Source: Fibrobacter succinogenes
Lineage (GTDB): Bacteria; Fibrobacterota; Fibrobacteria; Fibrobacterales; Fibrobacteraceae
Direction: 5' to 3'
Length of the DNA stretch: 64,000 nt
NCBI GenBank assembly: GCA_902800345.1
Contig: CADCDO010000015.1
Location: 1-64,000, forward strand
In this document: positions 35,499 through 44,157 of the stretch, piece after piece
Numbering within the stretch: position 1 is the first letter of the stretch
How the letters are laid out: the number at the start of each line of letters is the position of its first letter
Notes under the pieces: model-generated
Told to the model about the DNA's origin: nothing
What the model saw: only the letters and a program-made list of their open reading frames with translations
Database searches by the model: none
Program-made: the position numbers and the translations under genes

Positions 35499-35861
35499 AT
35501 GCAGCTCATTTTAGACATTCCCGCACAGAACGCGACAGGCAATGAAAGACGCAAGGCAGCCGTTATCGCATGCTATAAGGACGGCAGCCTTCTGCTCGAC
35601 GCCAGAGACAACCTCAAGCCGGCGAGGTTCGCCTTGGCCCCCACCGACATCTTTCCATGGACGGAATTCATCGAAAAACTGCTTGCCGCATGGCAACTTT
35701 CAGATTACAGCGACGTCCCGGAGGCTTTCAAGCCCGTCAAGCAAATTCCGACATTTGTCATCGAAGGCATTCTAGGCGAACCCATCCCGCAACAGCTCAA
35801 GATTTTAGCAACACTGCGTTCGCAGGGATATTTCGCACCGCTCGGCAATCCTTACAAATAA
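35499..35861 (+). CDS. Small conserved-looking protein of unknown function (120 aa)
   Basis: Not recognised. The ATG lies five bases past the stop of the nitrilase gene, so it is probably translated from the same message. The soluble chain begins 'MQLILDIPAQNATGNERRKA' and includes 'VIACYKDGSLLLDAR', 'FPWTEFIEKLLAAWQLSDYS' and 'FVIEGILGEPIPQQLKILA'. There is no signal peptide, membrane segment or obvious catalytic motif. An open frame extends upstream to 35049, but that part lies inside the nitrilase gene in another frame. An 11-bp inverted repeat follows the stop. Confidence 0.72.
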   Translation: MQLILDIPAQNATGNERRKAAVIACYKDGSLLLDARDNLKPARFALAPTDIFPWTEFIEKLLAAWQLSDYSDVPEAFKPVKQIPTFVIEGILGEPIPQQLKILATLRSQGYFAPLGNPYK

Positions 35862-35895
35862 GCCTCTGCGTCCCATAACGGGTCCGCAGGGCAGA

Positions 35896-35951
35896 AAAAG
35901 AAAGTGCCCTCTCCTAAACCCAAACGATCCTAATTGAAGACACTTTCTTTT
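35896..35951 (+). terminator. Long-loop inverted repeat, possible terminator of the nitrilase operon
   Basis: AAAAGAAAGTG (35896-35906) and CACTTTCTTTT (35941-35951) are perfect inverse copies separated by 34 bases, followed by TGTTTTTTCC. The 11-bp stem and downstream T-run fit transcription termination, although the loop is unusually long. Confidence 0.5.
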
Positions 35952-36066
35952 GTTTTTTCCAAGGAGAATCCACCCTACCATCTCCTAGTACCAATAATAG
36001 TTTTTTTTGACGAAACTAGTTATTATTTAAAAAATATTTTCTGGTCAAAAAATATATATTCGTAAT

Positions 36067-37251
36067 ATGAACCTTATCAAATATTTTAGCAAACAACGTT
36101 GGTTCATGGGGAAAAACAGAACCATCCTGCGTATTGATACGCTTGATTCCACCGAAGCCGGCGGCACGCGAATCAGGCTAATCAAGGTTTCGTTTGACGA
36201 TGGCGCAAGCGATGTTTATACGTTCATCGATGACGAGAACAAAGTCGGAAAAATTCTCGAGGACGCGTTTCTCGACGGAGCTCAGCAATCCATGTTCTCC
36301 GGAGACAAGGGATTTTTCATGTTCCGCATCGCCTCCCCGCTCCCCAAGGCGCTCCTCTCAACAATCAAGCCTATTTCGAAAGAACAGAGCAATTCCGCAT
36401 TTTGCGCCCCCGGCAAATTTTTTTTCAAGCTTTACCGCAGACTGGAACCGGGATTACATCCCGAAGCCGAAATTCTCGAAGCGATGAACAAGGCGGACAG
36501 CAGTCGCGTCCCGAGACTCTACGCCGTGTGCAACTACAAGTCCAAAAGTGGCGAAATTTACACGTGGGGCATTCTCGAAGAACATTTCCCGAACGCACTT
36601 GACGCCTGGAACGAGTTCTGCAACCGCATGGATAGCGCAGACGCTTTCCAGCTCGGAATGTCCACCGCCCAAATGCACGAAAGCCTCAAGAGACTGAGCG
36701 GCCCCATGTACAGCAACGACGAGCCGCCCTTCGAAAAACTGGAACAGTTGCTCCAAAGTTCGAAGGATGCCGAATACGCCCCGCAATTGCGCGGAAAGCT
36801 CCCGGAACTCAGAATCCGCTACTACGACCTTCTCCGCGAAACATTTAGCGACAAGACGTTCAAGCGCCAGCGCATTCACGGTGACTACCATCTCGGGCAA
36901 GTGCTCATCACGCAAAGCGCAAACGGCACAAAGCATTTCGAGATTATCGACTTCGAAGGCGAACCCACGCGCAGCCTCGATTATAGGCGCACCTGCCGTT
37001 CGCCCGCCGTCGATATCGCAGGGATGTTGCGAAGCTTTGCCTATGCCAGCGCCGTCGCAAAAACTGACCCTGGCGAAGCACAACTGGCGTTCATCACCGG
37101 CTATTCCAAGGTTTCAGGGATTTCAACGGCGGCAATCGAAAAGGCGTCCAAGCCCTACATTTTGGCAAAAGCCATCTACGAAGCATGCTACGAACTCGAA
37201 TTCCGCCCCGACTGGTTCTGGATTCCCGCCACGGCACTGCTAGAGTTGTAA
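36067..37251 (+). CDS. Maltokinase-like phosphotransferase
   Basis: This protein resembles bacterial maltokinases (Mak/Pep2), which phosphorylate maltose to maltose-1-phosphate for the GlgE glucan pathway. The N-terminal cap begins 'YFSKQRWFMGKNR', and the aminoglycoside-phosphotransferase-like core has the catalytic loop 'QRIHGDYHLGQVLI' (about 268-281). The metal-binding motif 'IIDFEGEP' has Asp295, and the typical 'SPAVDIAGMLRSFAY' follows. The cap is shorter than in actinobacterial enzymes (394 residues versus about 440-460). Neither treS nor glgE is next to it, so the sugar substrate is inferred from family alone. It sits 22 bp upstream of cysE on the same strand. Confidence 0.85.
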   Translation: MNLIKYFSKQRWFMGKNRTILRIDTLDSTEAGGTRIRLIKVSFDDGASDVYTFIDDENKVGKILEDAFLDGAQQSMFSGDKGFFMFRIASPLPKALLSTIKPISKEQSNSAFCAPGKFFFKLYRRLEPGLHPEAEILEAMNKADSSRVPRLYAVCNYKSKSGEIYTWGILEEHFPNALDAWNEFCNRMDSADAFQLGMSTAQMHESLKRLSGPMYSNDEPPFEKLEQLLQSSKDAEYAPQLRGKLPELRIRYYDLLRETFSDKTFKRQRIHGDYHLGQVLITQSANGTKHFEIIDFEGEPTRSLDYRRTCRSPAVDIAGMLRSFAYASAVAKTDPGEAQLAFITGYSKVSGISTAAIEKASKPYILAKAIYEACYELEFRPDWFWIPATALLEL

Positions 37252-37273
37252 ATTTTCTATATTTGGCGCCATC

Positions 37274-38059
37274 ATGACACCAGAAGAAATGGAACAGATC
37301 CTCCGCAAGGAAGCAGAAGAGCTCGTCAAAAGCGAGCCACTTTCCAAATTGATGCTCGAAGAGCAAGTCCTCAACCGCAAGAATTTTGCGGATATGCTCT
37401 GCGTTACTCTCGCCTGTCAACTCGCAGGCGAAGTCATCAACCGTGCGGAACTGGAAAAAATGTTCAGCAGCATGTACGAAAAGAACCCCAGTTTGCTCGT
37501 TTCGGCAACAAAGGACTTGCGCGCAACAGTCCTCCGCGACCCGGCATGCACCAGCTATCTGGAACCGCTATTACTCTTTAAAGGTTTTCAAGGTTTACAG
37601 GCCTACCGCGTAGCGCACGTTCTGTGGGAAGAAAACAGGCATTTTCCGGCCAAGATGCTCCAGAACATCATCAGCCGTAAATTCGGGATGGATTTCCATC
37701 CGGCAGCCAAAATCGGTCACGGTCTTTTGATTGACCATGCGACGAACATCGTCATCGGCGAAACGGCAACCGTCGGAAACAACGTGAGCTTTTTACACGG
37801 CGTGACCTTGGGCGGAACCGGTAACGAAATCGGCGACCGCCACCCGAAAGTCGGAAACGGAGTCATGCTCGGCGCACACGCCCAGTTGCTCGGAAACATC
37901 CACATCGGCGATGGTGCAAAAATCGGAGCAGGCGCAGTCGTTCTTTGCGACGTCCCCGCGCATACGACATATGCCGGAGTCCCAGCCGTCCAAGTGGGCC
38001 ACCCGCACGACGAAATGCCGAGTTTCAACATGCAGCAGGACTTTACGCGGGATATCTAG
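37274..38059 (+). CDS. cysE: Serine O-acetyltransferase
   Basis: This enzyme transfers acetyl from acetyl-CoA to serine, the first step of cysteine synthesis. An N-terminal helical domain (about 1-130) precedes left-handed beta-helix hexapeptide repeats. The active-site features are 'GLLIDHATNIVIGETA' with the catalytic His, 'SFLHGVTLGGTGNE' and 'DRHPKVGNGVMLGAHAQLLG'. The C-terminal tail 'MPSFNMQQDFTRDI' ends in Ile, as in SATs that dock into cysteine synthase. Length (261) is usual. It follows the maltokinase closely, but no functional link is apparent. Confidence 0.96.
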   Translation: MTPEEMEQILRKEAEELVKSEPLSKLMLEEQVLNRKNFADMLCVTLACQLAGEVINRAELEKMFSSMYEKNPSLLVSATKDLRATVLRDPACTSYLEPLLLFKGFQGLQAYRVAHVLWEENRHFPAKMLQNIISRKFGMDFHPAAKIGHGLLIDHATNIVIGETATVGNNVSFLHGVTLGGTGNEIGDRHPKVGNGVMLGAHAQLLGNIHIGDGAKIGAGAVVLCDVPAHTTYAGVPAVQVGHPHDEMPSFNMQQDFTRDI

Positions 38060-38087
38060 ACGAAAATTGCGCAAACACATTCGTCAT

Positions 38088-38119
38088 CCTGACACCAAAG
38101 GTGGAAGGATCCAGTGAAA
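38088..38119. repeat. GTCATCCTGA...GGATCCAGTGA interspersed repeat
   Basis: CGTCATCCTGACACC followed by AAAGGTGGAAGGATCCAGTGA lies between cysE and nth. It is the inverse-strand counterpart of 62629-62669 ('TCACTGGATCC' through 'CAGGATGACG'). Confidence 0.65.
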
Positions 38120-38135
38120 CTTGAAGAAGCGGGAA

Positions 38136-38759
38136 ATGAACAGAGCTGCGAAAATCAAATTTATCGGTAAAAAGCTGGACGAACTCTATCCGAATCCGCC
38201 TATTCCGCTTAATTACACAAACCCGTTCACGATGCTCGTCGCGGTTGTTCTGAGCGCCCAATGCACCGACATCCGCGTGAACCAGGTGACCGCGCATTTG
38301 TTCAAGCAAGCAGACTCACCCGCAAAAATGATCAAGCTCGGCGTGGAACGCATTGCCGAAATCATCAAGCCCTGCGGGTTTTTCAATACCAAAAGCGCGA
38401 ACATTTTCAAGCTTTCGCAGGCGCTTGTCGAGAAATTCGAAGGCGAAGTCCCACACACGTTCGAAGAACTGGAAAGCCTCCCCGGAGTCGGCCACAAGAC
38501 GGCAAGCGTCATCATGAGCCACATTTTCAAGTTACCGGCGTTCCCCGTCGACACGCACATTCACCGCCTCGCCGAACGTTGGGGGTTAAGCGACGGAAGC
38601 AGCGTCGAAAAAACCGAAGCCGATTTAAAAAAAGCTTTTCCCGAAAGCGAATGGGAAAAGCGTCATTTGCAAATCATTTATTTTGGACGCAACTACTGTA
38701 AAGCCCGCGGGCACAAAGACGAAGAATGTCCGATATGCGGAGTAGTTAATAGGATTTAG
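38136..38759 (+). CDS. nth: Endonuclease III-like DNA glycosylase/AP lyase
   Basis: This is a base-excision repair enzyme that removes oxidised pyrimidines and nicks abasic sites. The helix-hairpin-helix 'LESLPGVGHKTASVI' contains catalytic Lys121, and 'FPVDTHIHRLAERWGL' contains Asp139, matching the E. coli pair. The C-terminal cysteine loop departs from the usual C-x6-C-x2-C-x5-C. It reads 'NYCKARGHKDEECPICGVV' and ends at 'NRI', leaving three cysteines with C-x9-C-x2-C spacing, so a normal 4Fe-4S cluster is doubtful. I chose the ATG at 38136; a TTG at 38121 in the same frame would add five residues derived from repeat-adjacent text. Confidence 0.93.
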   Translation: MNRAAKIKFIGKKLDELYPNPPIPLNYTNPFTMLVAVVLSAQCTDIRVNQVTAHLFKQADSPAKMIKLGVERIAEIIKPCGFFNTKSANIFKLSQALVEKFEGEVPHTFEELESLPGVGHKTASVIMSHIFKLPAFPVDTHIHRLAERWGLSDGSSVEKTEADLKKAFPESEWEKRHLQIIYFGRNYCKARGHKDEECPICGVVNRI

Positions 38760-38774
38760 GGGTTGGGAGAACTT

Positions 38775-39052
38775 AGAGCTTAGTAGACAGTAGGCAGAGA
38801 CGTCATAGCCCAAGCGAAGCAACCCCATAGCGTAGCGTGCTCAATAGCGTGCAAAACGAGCGTCGCACCCATGCTTGCATGGGTATGACCGAATGCAGCC
38901 GCGGACGCCGAAGGCGTCAAAGGAGCTTTAGCTCCGTGCTCATAGCCCAAGCGAAGCGTGCTCAAAGCGAAGCGACCCCAAAGCGAGTTTACGAGCGTGC
39001 CCATAGCGAAGCGTGCCCATACCTCGCTTTAAAGCACGCGATTCTTGCAAGG
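38775..39052. repeat. Interspersed-repeat tract with three perfect short hairpins
   Basis: This 290-bp gap is almost wholly built from AGCGAAGCGTGC / CATAGCCCAAGCGAAGC words plus a TAGTAGACAGTAGGCAG run at 38781-38795. It includes the perfect hairpins ACCCATGCTTGCATGGGT (38867-38884), GACGCCGAAGGCGTC (38904-38918) and GGAGCTTTAGCTCC (38922-38935). No gene is supported. Open frames crossing it are low-complexity. Confidence 0.8.
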
Positions 39053-40156
39053 CTAGCGCCTTCCATGGTCACCGCGGCGTGATGGTGGCGGTGCCGGCGG
39101 GTTATGATGACGCTCAGAACGGTGCGAACGATTGTCCCAACGGGAATCCTGATTGTCACGGTTCGAACTTGCGGACTGCGAAGGAGGCGGAGGCGGTGCC
39201 GGACGTTTGTAACTCGAAGGCGGAGGTGGCGGAGGTGCCGATTTTCTCAAACTATTCGAAGGCGCCGGAGATACGTCCTGGTATTTGCTGAATGGCCGCG
39301 ACGGAGCCGGTGGCGGCGAAGCAGGACGCCTATCCCACGTAGAATTAGAACGCGGTGGAGGTGGCGCCGGACGGTTATAATTCGATGACGGAGGAGGATT
39401 GTCAAGGCGTCGTCTTGGCGGATTCCTCAGACGGTGGCGCGGCGGCGGAGCATAACGGCGCGGATGACGGTAATGCGGGCGGCGATGCACCCAGTCATAG
39501 ACAAATGGATCCCATCCCCAATAAACCAGCCCCGCTCCAGTCCATACGCCATTCACATAGCGAAGCTGGAAACGGCCATCAGAGACAACATAATAAACAA
39601 CACGCGGGTCATATTCAGGAACATACACATATTCTTCACGAACAGGCTGGATAGCAATATTATCACCGACCGTCACGGCAACTTTGTCGTCACTCTTCAA
39701 ATAGCCATTCTTTTGGGCGACCTTGCGCATTCTCTGCACGGCGTCCATCACGTCCGCCTTTTGCATTTCGACAGCTTCGCCGAGCTGATTCGACCACGTG
39801 GCGTACTTTGAAAGTTTGTAAAGGACATCCGGGAACGGAATCAAAGCCATAACAGATTCGTCATAACCCAAATCGGCACGTTCAATGGCGTTGGCAAGGT
39901 CATCTCCCTTCAAGTTTCGATTGGCGTTCGCAAACGCATACGCATTCGGAAGGTCGTCACCATGCGTTGTCGCATTCAACACATGCACCAAAAGCGGATC
40001 CGGGTAAAGCGCGATTGTCGAAACTAGCGTATCCAATTCTGCCGGCGTATAGCGATCCTGGGCAAATACGAATCCCGAAAAGCACAAAAAAAGGACGATT
40101 CCGCGACGGAACCATCGAATTACAGAGCATGATTTCTGGACATTTTTACTACTCAT
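39053..40156 (-). CDS. DUF3300 exported protein with Pro-rich tail
   Basis: This is an exported protein whose first half is DUF3300: 'YTPAELDTLVSTIALYPDPL' with 'ALIPFPDVLYKLSKYATW' and 'VAVTVGDNIAIQPVREEYVY'. Role unknown. The second half (about 230-367) is disordered, dominated by Pro-rich 'APPPPPP' blocks, Arg/His patches and Ser, ending 'RRGDHGRR'. AGGAGG sits five bases before the ATG at 40156, which fixes the start; the frame remains open nine codons further up. A signal anchor lies at about residues 16-35. A cationic Pro-rich tail of this kind could contact peptidoglycan or nucleic acid. That is only a composition-based suggestion. Confidence 0.87.
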   Translation of the reverse strand: MSSKNVQKSCSVIRWFRRGIVLFLCFSGFVFAQDRYTPAELDTLVSTIALYPDPLLVHVLNATTHGDDLPNAYAFANANRNLKGDDLANAIERADLGYDESVMALIPFPDVLYKLSKYATWSNQLGEAVEMQKADVMDAVQRMRKVAQKNGYLKSDDKVAVTVGDNIAIQPVREEYVYVPEYDPRVVYYVVSDGRFQLRYVNGVWTGAGLVYWGWDPFVYDWVHRRPHYRHPRRYAPPPRHRLRNPPRRRLDNPPPSSNYNRPAPPPPRSNSTWDRRPASPPPAPSRPFSKYQDVSPAPSNSLRKSAPPPPPPSSYKRPAPPPPPSQSASSNRDNQDSRWDNRSHRSERHHNPPAPPPSRRGDHGRR

Positions 40157-40348
40157 GGAAACCTCCTCTATCTTAAAATACATCTATTGGATGCCCCGAA
40201 CCAACACGCGGTTTCACAAAATGCCATTTTTTGCTTAAAAAAGGCAGGTGTAGAAAAGACTACAACACTTTAATAATATAACAGAGTTTTTTGAGCAAAT
40301 TTTTTGATTATAAAGATAGATTAGGGATAATTATTGGAGGATATCTTC

Positions 40349-42196
40349 ATGAATATGATTATCAAGGCAACTGCGCTTGCAGGTTGCATCATCGGATCCA
40401 GTTATGCACAGACCTATGATTTGCCTATTATTTTCGTTGACACCAAACAAAAGTGCCTAGACAACAAGGTCACCGACAAAATTCCCGCTACAATGAGGGT
40501 ATTGGACGGCAAGACCAACAACGTGGCCGACAGTGCCAAGGGGACCCTCTATGACATCGGCATCAAGGTCCGTGGCCAGTCTTCCGCCATGTTCCCCAAA
40601 CCTGGTTATAGCATTGAAATTCGCGACGAAAAGGGCGAAGGCAAGGATGTGAGCCTGTTCGGACTTCCTCCTTTCGACGACTGGGTCTTGCATGGTCCAT
40701 ACGTTGATAAGAGCATGCTCAGAAACGCACTCGCCTACTGGCTCTTTAGGCAGGCAGGCCGTTATGCCCCACGTACCAAGCATTTTGACCTCTACATCAA
40801 CGGCGTCTATCGTGGCGTCTATGTGCTCGTCGAAAAAATCAAGCGCGGCAAGTACCGCGTGAACATCAGCAAGCTCAAAGAAACAGACATTGCCGGCGAC
40901 AGCCTTACCGGTGGTTACCTTTGGGCTTTTGACAAAGTCGGAACCAATACCGGCGGCGGCGGCAGCAACAACCAGGGCGGCATCCAAGCCGAAGGTTTCA
41001 ACACCTCCGACGGTTTGAACGTCATTTTGCACTATCCCAAGAAAGCGAACATTCAAAAAGAACAGGAAGAATACCTGAAGAAATACTTGAACGACCTTGA
41101 AGCTTTGTTCAAGAATGGCAAGAACGGTGACGGATTCGAAAAATATGTGGACCTCGGCTCTGCCGTTGACTACGTGTTACACCAAGAAATCACCAACAAT
41201 GGTGACTCCTACTGGTGCAGCTTCTTCTTGTACAAGCCCAAAGACAAGGGCGGCAAGAACGGCAAGGAATTCAAGGAAGGCAAAGTGACCTTGGGTCCGC
41301 CGTGGGACTTCAACCTCGCCATGAGCAATGGTGGCATGATGGGCGGCTATGGCGGCGGCAACAGCTGGCAAATTGAAAGCAAAGGCGGCGGCGGTGGCGG
41401 TTTTGGCTTCGGCATGGGCGGCGGCATGGGTAGCCTGAAAGCCCCGAACTGGCTCATTGGACTGTGGAAGAGAAGCGATTACCAGAGCGAAATGAAAAAA
41501 CGCTGGGCAGAGCTCCGTAGTGGCGTTTGGCACACCAAAGTCATGGACGCCTACCTGGATTCCATGAAGACATATCTGAAGAGCGCAGCCGACAGAAACT
41601 TCAAGCGTTGGCCGAACCTAGGGCAAAACAGCGGCCAGGGCGACTCTGACCCGCAGCCAATGAAATACTGTAACGGCAGCGGAAGCTCCGGCATGAAGAT
41701 GGGCATGGGCGGAAACAACGCCAACACCTGGGACGGCGAAGTGGAACATCTCCGCAAGAAGATGAAAGAAAGAATGCAGTGGATGGACCAGAAGTTCGGA
41801 TTTACGGAACCGGCACAACCCGTCGTAACGGCTCCTGTGGACCCCTCCATTCACGAACCCGATTGGCAAAAGGATACTGTAACAGTTGACACGCTTGCCA
41901 AGGATACCATTCCAAAGGATACAATTCCAAAGGACACCATCAAGCAGGGACACGACACTACAGAAGCTTTGTATGACAATTTCAGCAGACTCTCTCCGAT
42001 GAATTTCTATGACGTAAACGGTAACGTTCTTGAAATTCATACGAATTGGGGTGGAACGTTCGCCCTTGTTGACCTGAACGGAGCCGTGCTGTACAAGACC
42101 CAAATCAAAACGGGCGTCACCAGCCTGACCATTCCGGCCAAGGCGAGGAACAAGCACTGGATTGCAACGCTCAACGGCAAGATGATGAACCGATAG
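40349..42196 (+). CDS. Secreted CotH-kinase-family protein, array copy 1
   Basis: This is the first of six paralogues with a CotH kinase fold (PF08757), a family of atypical secreted protein kinases known from spore-coat phosphorylation. The ATG at 40349 has GGAGG eight bases upstream and opens a signal peptide ending 'SSYAQTYDLPIIF'. Core motifs are 'GIKVRGQSSAMFPK', 'FDLYINGVYRGVYVLVEKIK' and 'GPPWDFNLAM', with Asp320 the likely metal ligand. A Gly-rich insertion follows at about 325-365 ('GGGGGGFGFGMGGGMG') and another near 450. A 'PKDTIPKDT' linker leads to the tail 'SRLSPMNFYDVNGN...KHWIATLNGKMMNR', shared by all six and resembling sorting domains. It has its own terminator. Confidence 0.9.
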   Translation: MNMIIKATALAGCIIGSSYAQTYDLPIIFVDTKQKCLDNKVTDKIPATMRVLDGKTNNVADSAKGTLYDIGIKVRGQSSAMFPKPGYSIEIRDEKGEGKDVSLFGLPPFDDWVLHGPYVDKSMLRNALAYWLFRQAGRYAPRTKHFDLYINGVYRGVYVLVEKIKRGKYRVNISKLKETDIAGDSLTGGYLWAFDKVGTNTGGGGSNNQGGIQAEGFNTSDGLNVILHYPKKANIQKEQEEYLKKYLNDLEALFKNGKNGDGFEKYVDLGSAVDYVLHQEITNNGDSYWCSFFLYKPKDKGGKNGKEFKEGKVTLGPPWDFNLAMSNGGMMGGYGGGNSWQIESKGGGGGGFGFGMGGGMGSLKAPNWLIGLWKRSDYQSEMKKRWAELRSGVWHTKVMDAYLDSMKTYLKSAADRNFKRWPNLGQNSGQGDSDPQPMKYCNGSGSSGMKMGMGGNNANTWDGEVEHLRKKMKERMQWMDQKFGFTEPAQPVVTAPVDPSIHEPDWQKDTVTVDTLAKDTIPKDTIPKDTIKQGHDTTEALYDNFSRLSPMNFYDVNGNVLEIHTNWGGTFALVDLNGAVLYKTQIKTGVTSLTIPAKARNKHWIATLNGKMMNR

Positions 42197-42405
42197 CCGA
42201 GCATAGATTCAAGTAGACCAGAAGGGTTTCCCCAAATGGGAAGTCCTTCTTTTTTTTGCAAAATTTCACCATTTTTGGAGAAATTGGCGGATGTTAGAGA
42301 ATCAACGCTTATAAAGCACAATTTGTAACAAATACATATTCCAGCGGCAAAAAATTATATAGATTCTTTATATGGAGTTTGGTCAAGGAGTATAATATGT
42401 TCTGC
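42194..42405 (+). repeat. Intergenic terminator-promoter cassette, copy A
   Basis: From the last codons of CotH copy 1 to the first codons of copy 2, this stretch is closely similar to 49496-49703. Both contain 'GATAGCCGAGCATAGATTC', a terminator, a 'GCGGATGT.AGA' block, 'AAATTATATAGATT' and the identical leader 'TATATGGAGTTTGGTCAAGG' running into AGTATAATATGTTCTGCAAA. Confidence 0.8.
42221..42258 (+). terminator. Rho-independent terminator after CotH copy 1
   Basis: GAAGGGTTTCCC pairs with GGGAAGTCCTTC (two G-T wobbles) around CAAAT, followed by eight T residues. This is a strong stem with a good T-tract. Confidence 0.8.
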
Positions 42406-44130
42406 AAATTGAATAGTTTTTTCTATGGCTTCATCTTAACTATGGTGATTCCGGTATTTGCACAAACATACGATTTGCCTATTGTATTTATTGACACTGA
42501 GGGTAAATGTCTTAACCACAATATCCATGCAAAAATACCCGCCACAATAAAGGTCTTGGACGATAAATCAAACAACGTCGCAGACAGTTCTAAAGGCATT
42601 CAATACGACATAGGCATAAAAGTTCGCGGGAGTATTTCAAGAACATTCCCCAAGCCAAACTATTCCATCGAATTCCACGATTCAACGGGCAAAGACATAA
42701 ACGTGAGCCTATTCGGCCTCCCGCCTTCCGACGATTGGATTTTGCTCGGGCCTTATGTCGATAAGAGCATGGTAAGGAACTCCTTTGGCCACTGGCTCTT
42801 CCGGCAAACAGGCCGTTACAGCCCTCGCACTAAACATTTCGACTTGTACATCAATGGAGGCTATCGCGGAGTTTACATGCTTGTCGAAAGAATCAAGCGA
42901 GGCAAATACCGCGTTGACGTGAACAAGATTAAAGAAACGGACACCGAAGGCGAGAACCTTACCGGAGGCTACATTTGGACATTTGACCTAGCAAAAAGAG
43001 ACAAGGAAACATCCGACGAAACAGAATTCGAATTTTCGACATCTGGTGGAGCAAACGTCACCCTGCACTACCCTATAACGAAAAAATTAGCGAATGAGCA
43101 AAAGGATTACCTAAAAAAATATTTGAACGATCTTGAAGCTTTATTCAAGGACGGCAAAAACGGAAATGAATACGAAAACTACGTAGATGTAGCATCGACG
43201 GTGGATTTCATGTTGCTTCAAGAACTCGCCCAAAATACAAAAGGCTATTACAGTAATCTTTTCATGCACAAATCCAAGGATAAAACGGACGAACAAGGCC
43301 ACAAGACCGCAGGAAAAATAACACTAGGCCCACCGGGAAATTTCTACATCGCCTTCAACAATGATAGAAATGAAGCGGATAGCAACTGGACAATAGAACA
43401 GACCTACAAAGCCTTCAATAATCCAGATGGTGGTATCGGCTTGAGACTAGCAGAATGGCCTCTTAAAATATGGAAGGATAGCGTTTTCCAGATTGAGGCC
43501 TCAAAACGATGGGCGGAACTCCGTAGTGGCGTTTGGCACACCAAGGTCATGGATGCCTACTTGGACTCCATGAAAACGTACCTGAAAAATGCGGCAGACC
43601 GGAACTTCAAACGTTGGCCAAATTTAGGGAAAGTAAGCGGTCAATTTGATGAAGATCCGGAACCCATAAAATACTGCAGAACTACCGAAATACCAGCAAT
43701 GAATCCGACTATTAAGATTGGATCCAATGCCGATACTTGGGATGGAGAATTCGAATACGTCCGTCAAAAAGCAAAAGAAAGAATCGCCTGGATGGACAAG
43801 CAATTCGGTTTTACGGAACCGGCAAGCCCAGTAGTATTCGAACCCATCATCCATGAACCCGATTGGCGAGCAGAAATGGGCGATACAAGTGAAGTACGCA
43901 TTGATGCCAATAATTTCAGCAGGCTATCCCCGACGAATTTCTATACAGTAAACGGCAACGTTCTTGAAATTCATACAAATTGGGGCGGAACGTTCGCTCT
44001 TGTTGACCTGAACGGCGCAGTTCTGTACAAAGTTCATATCAAAACGGGCGTCACCAGCCTGACCATTCCGGCCAAGGCAAGGGACAAGCACTGGATAGCA
44101 ACACTCAACGGCAAGATGATGAATCGCTAA
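42397..44130 (+). CDS. Secreted CotH-family protein, array copy 2, probable pseudokinase
   Basis: AAGGAG lies six bases before the ATG at 42397, inside the duplicated leader. The signal peptide ends 'VIPVFAQTYDLPIVF'. The N-lobe motifs are kept ('GIKVRGSISRTFPK', 'DLYINGGYRGVYMLVERIKR'). The metal-binding motif that reads GPPWDF in copies 1, 3 and 5 is 'GPPGNFYIAF' here, with Trp-Asp changed to Gly-Asn at residues 314-315. If that Asp is catalytic, as expected for the fold, the protein cannot phosphorylate. The C-terminal tail is nearly identical to copy 1. It starts a run of four genes separated by 27-bp gaps, consistent with one transcript. Confidence 0.88.
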   Translation: MFCKLNSFFYGFILTMVIPVFAQTYDLPIVFIDTEGKCLNHNIHAKIPATIKVLDDKSNNVADSSKGIQYDIGIKVRGSISRTFPKPNYSIEFHDSTGKDINVSLFGLPPSDDWILLGPYVDKSMVRNSFGHWLFRQTGRYSPRTKHFDLYINGGYRGVYMLVERIKRGKYRVDVNKIKETDTEGENLTGGYIWTFDLAKRDKETSDETEFEFSTSGGANVTLHYPITKKLANEQKDYLKKYLNDLEALFKDGKNGNEYENYVDVASTVDFMLLQELAQNTKGYYSNLFMHKSKDKTDEQGHKTAGKITLGPPGNFYIAFNNDRNEADSNWTIEQTYKAFNNPDGGIGLRLAEWPLKIWKDSVFQIEASKRWAELRSGVWHTKVMDAYLDSMKTYLKNAADRNFKRWPNLGKVSGQFDEDPEPIKYCRTTEIPAMNPTIKIGSNADTWDGEFEYVRQKAKERIAWMDKQFGFTEPASPVVFEPIIHEPDWRAEMGDTSEVRIDANNFSRLSPTNFYTVNGNVLEIHTNWGGTFALVDLNGAVLYKVHIKTGVTSLTIPAKARDKHWIATLNGKMMNR

Positions 44131-44157
44131 GAGATAAAAAATGGGGGTGCAGAAAAG

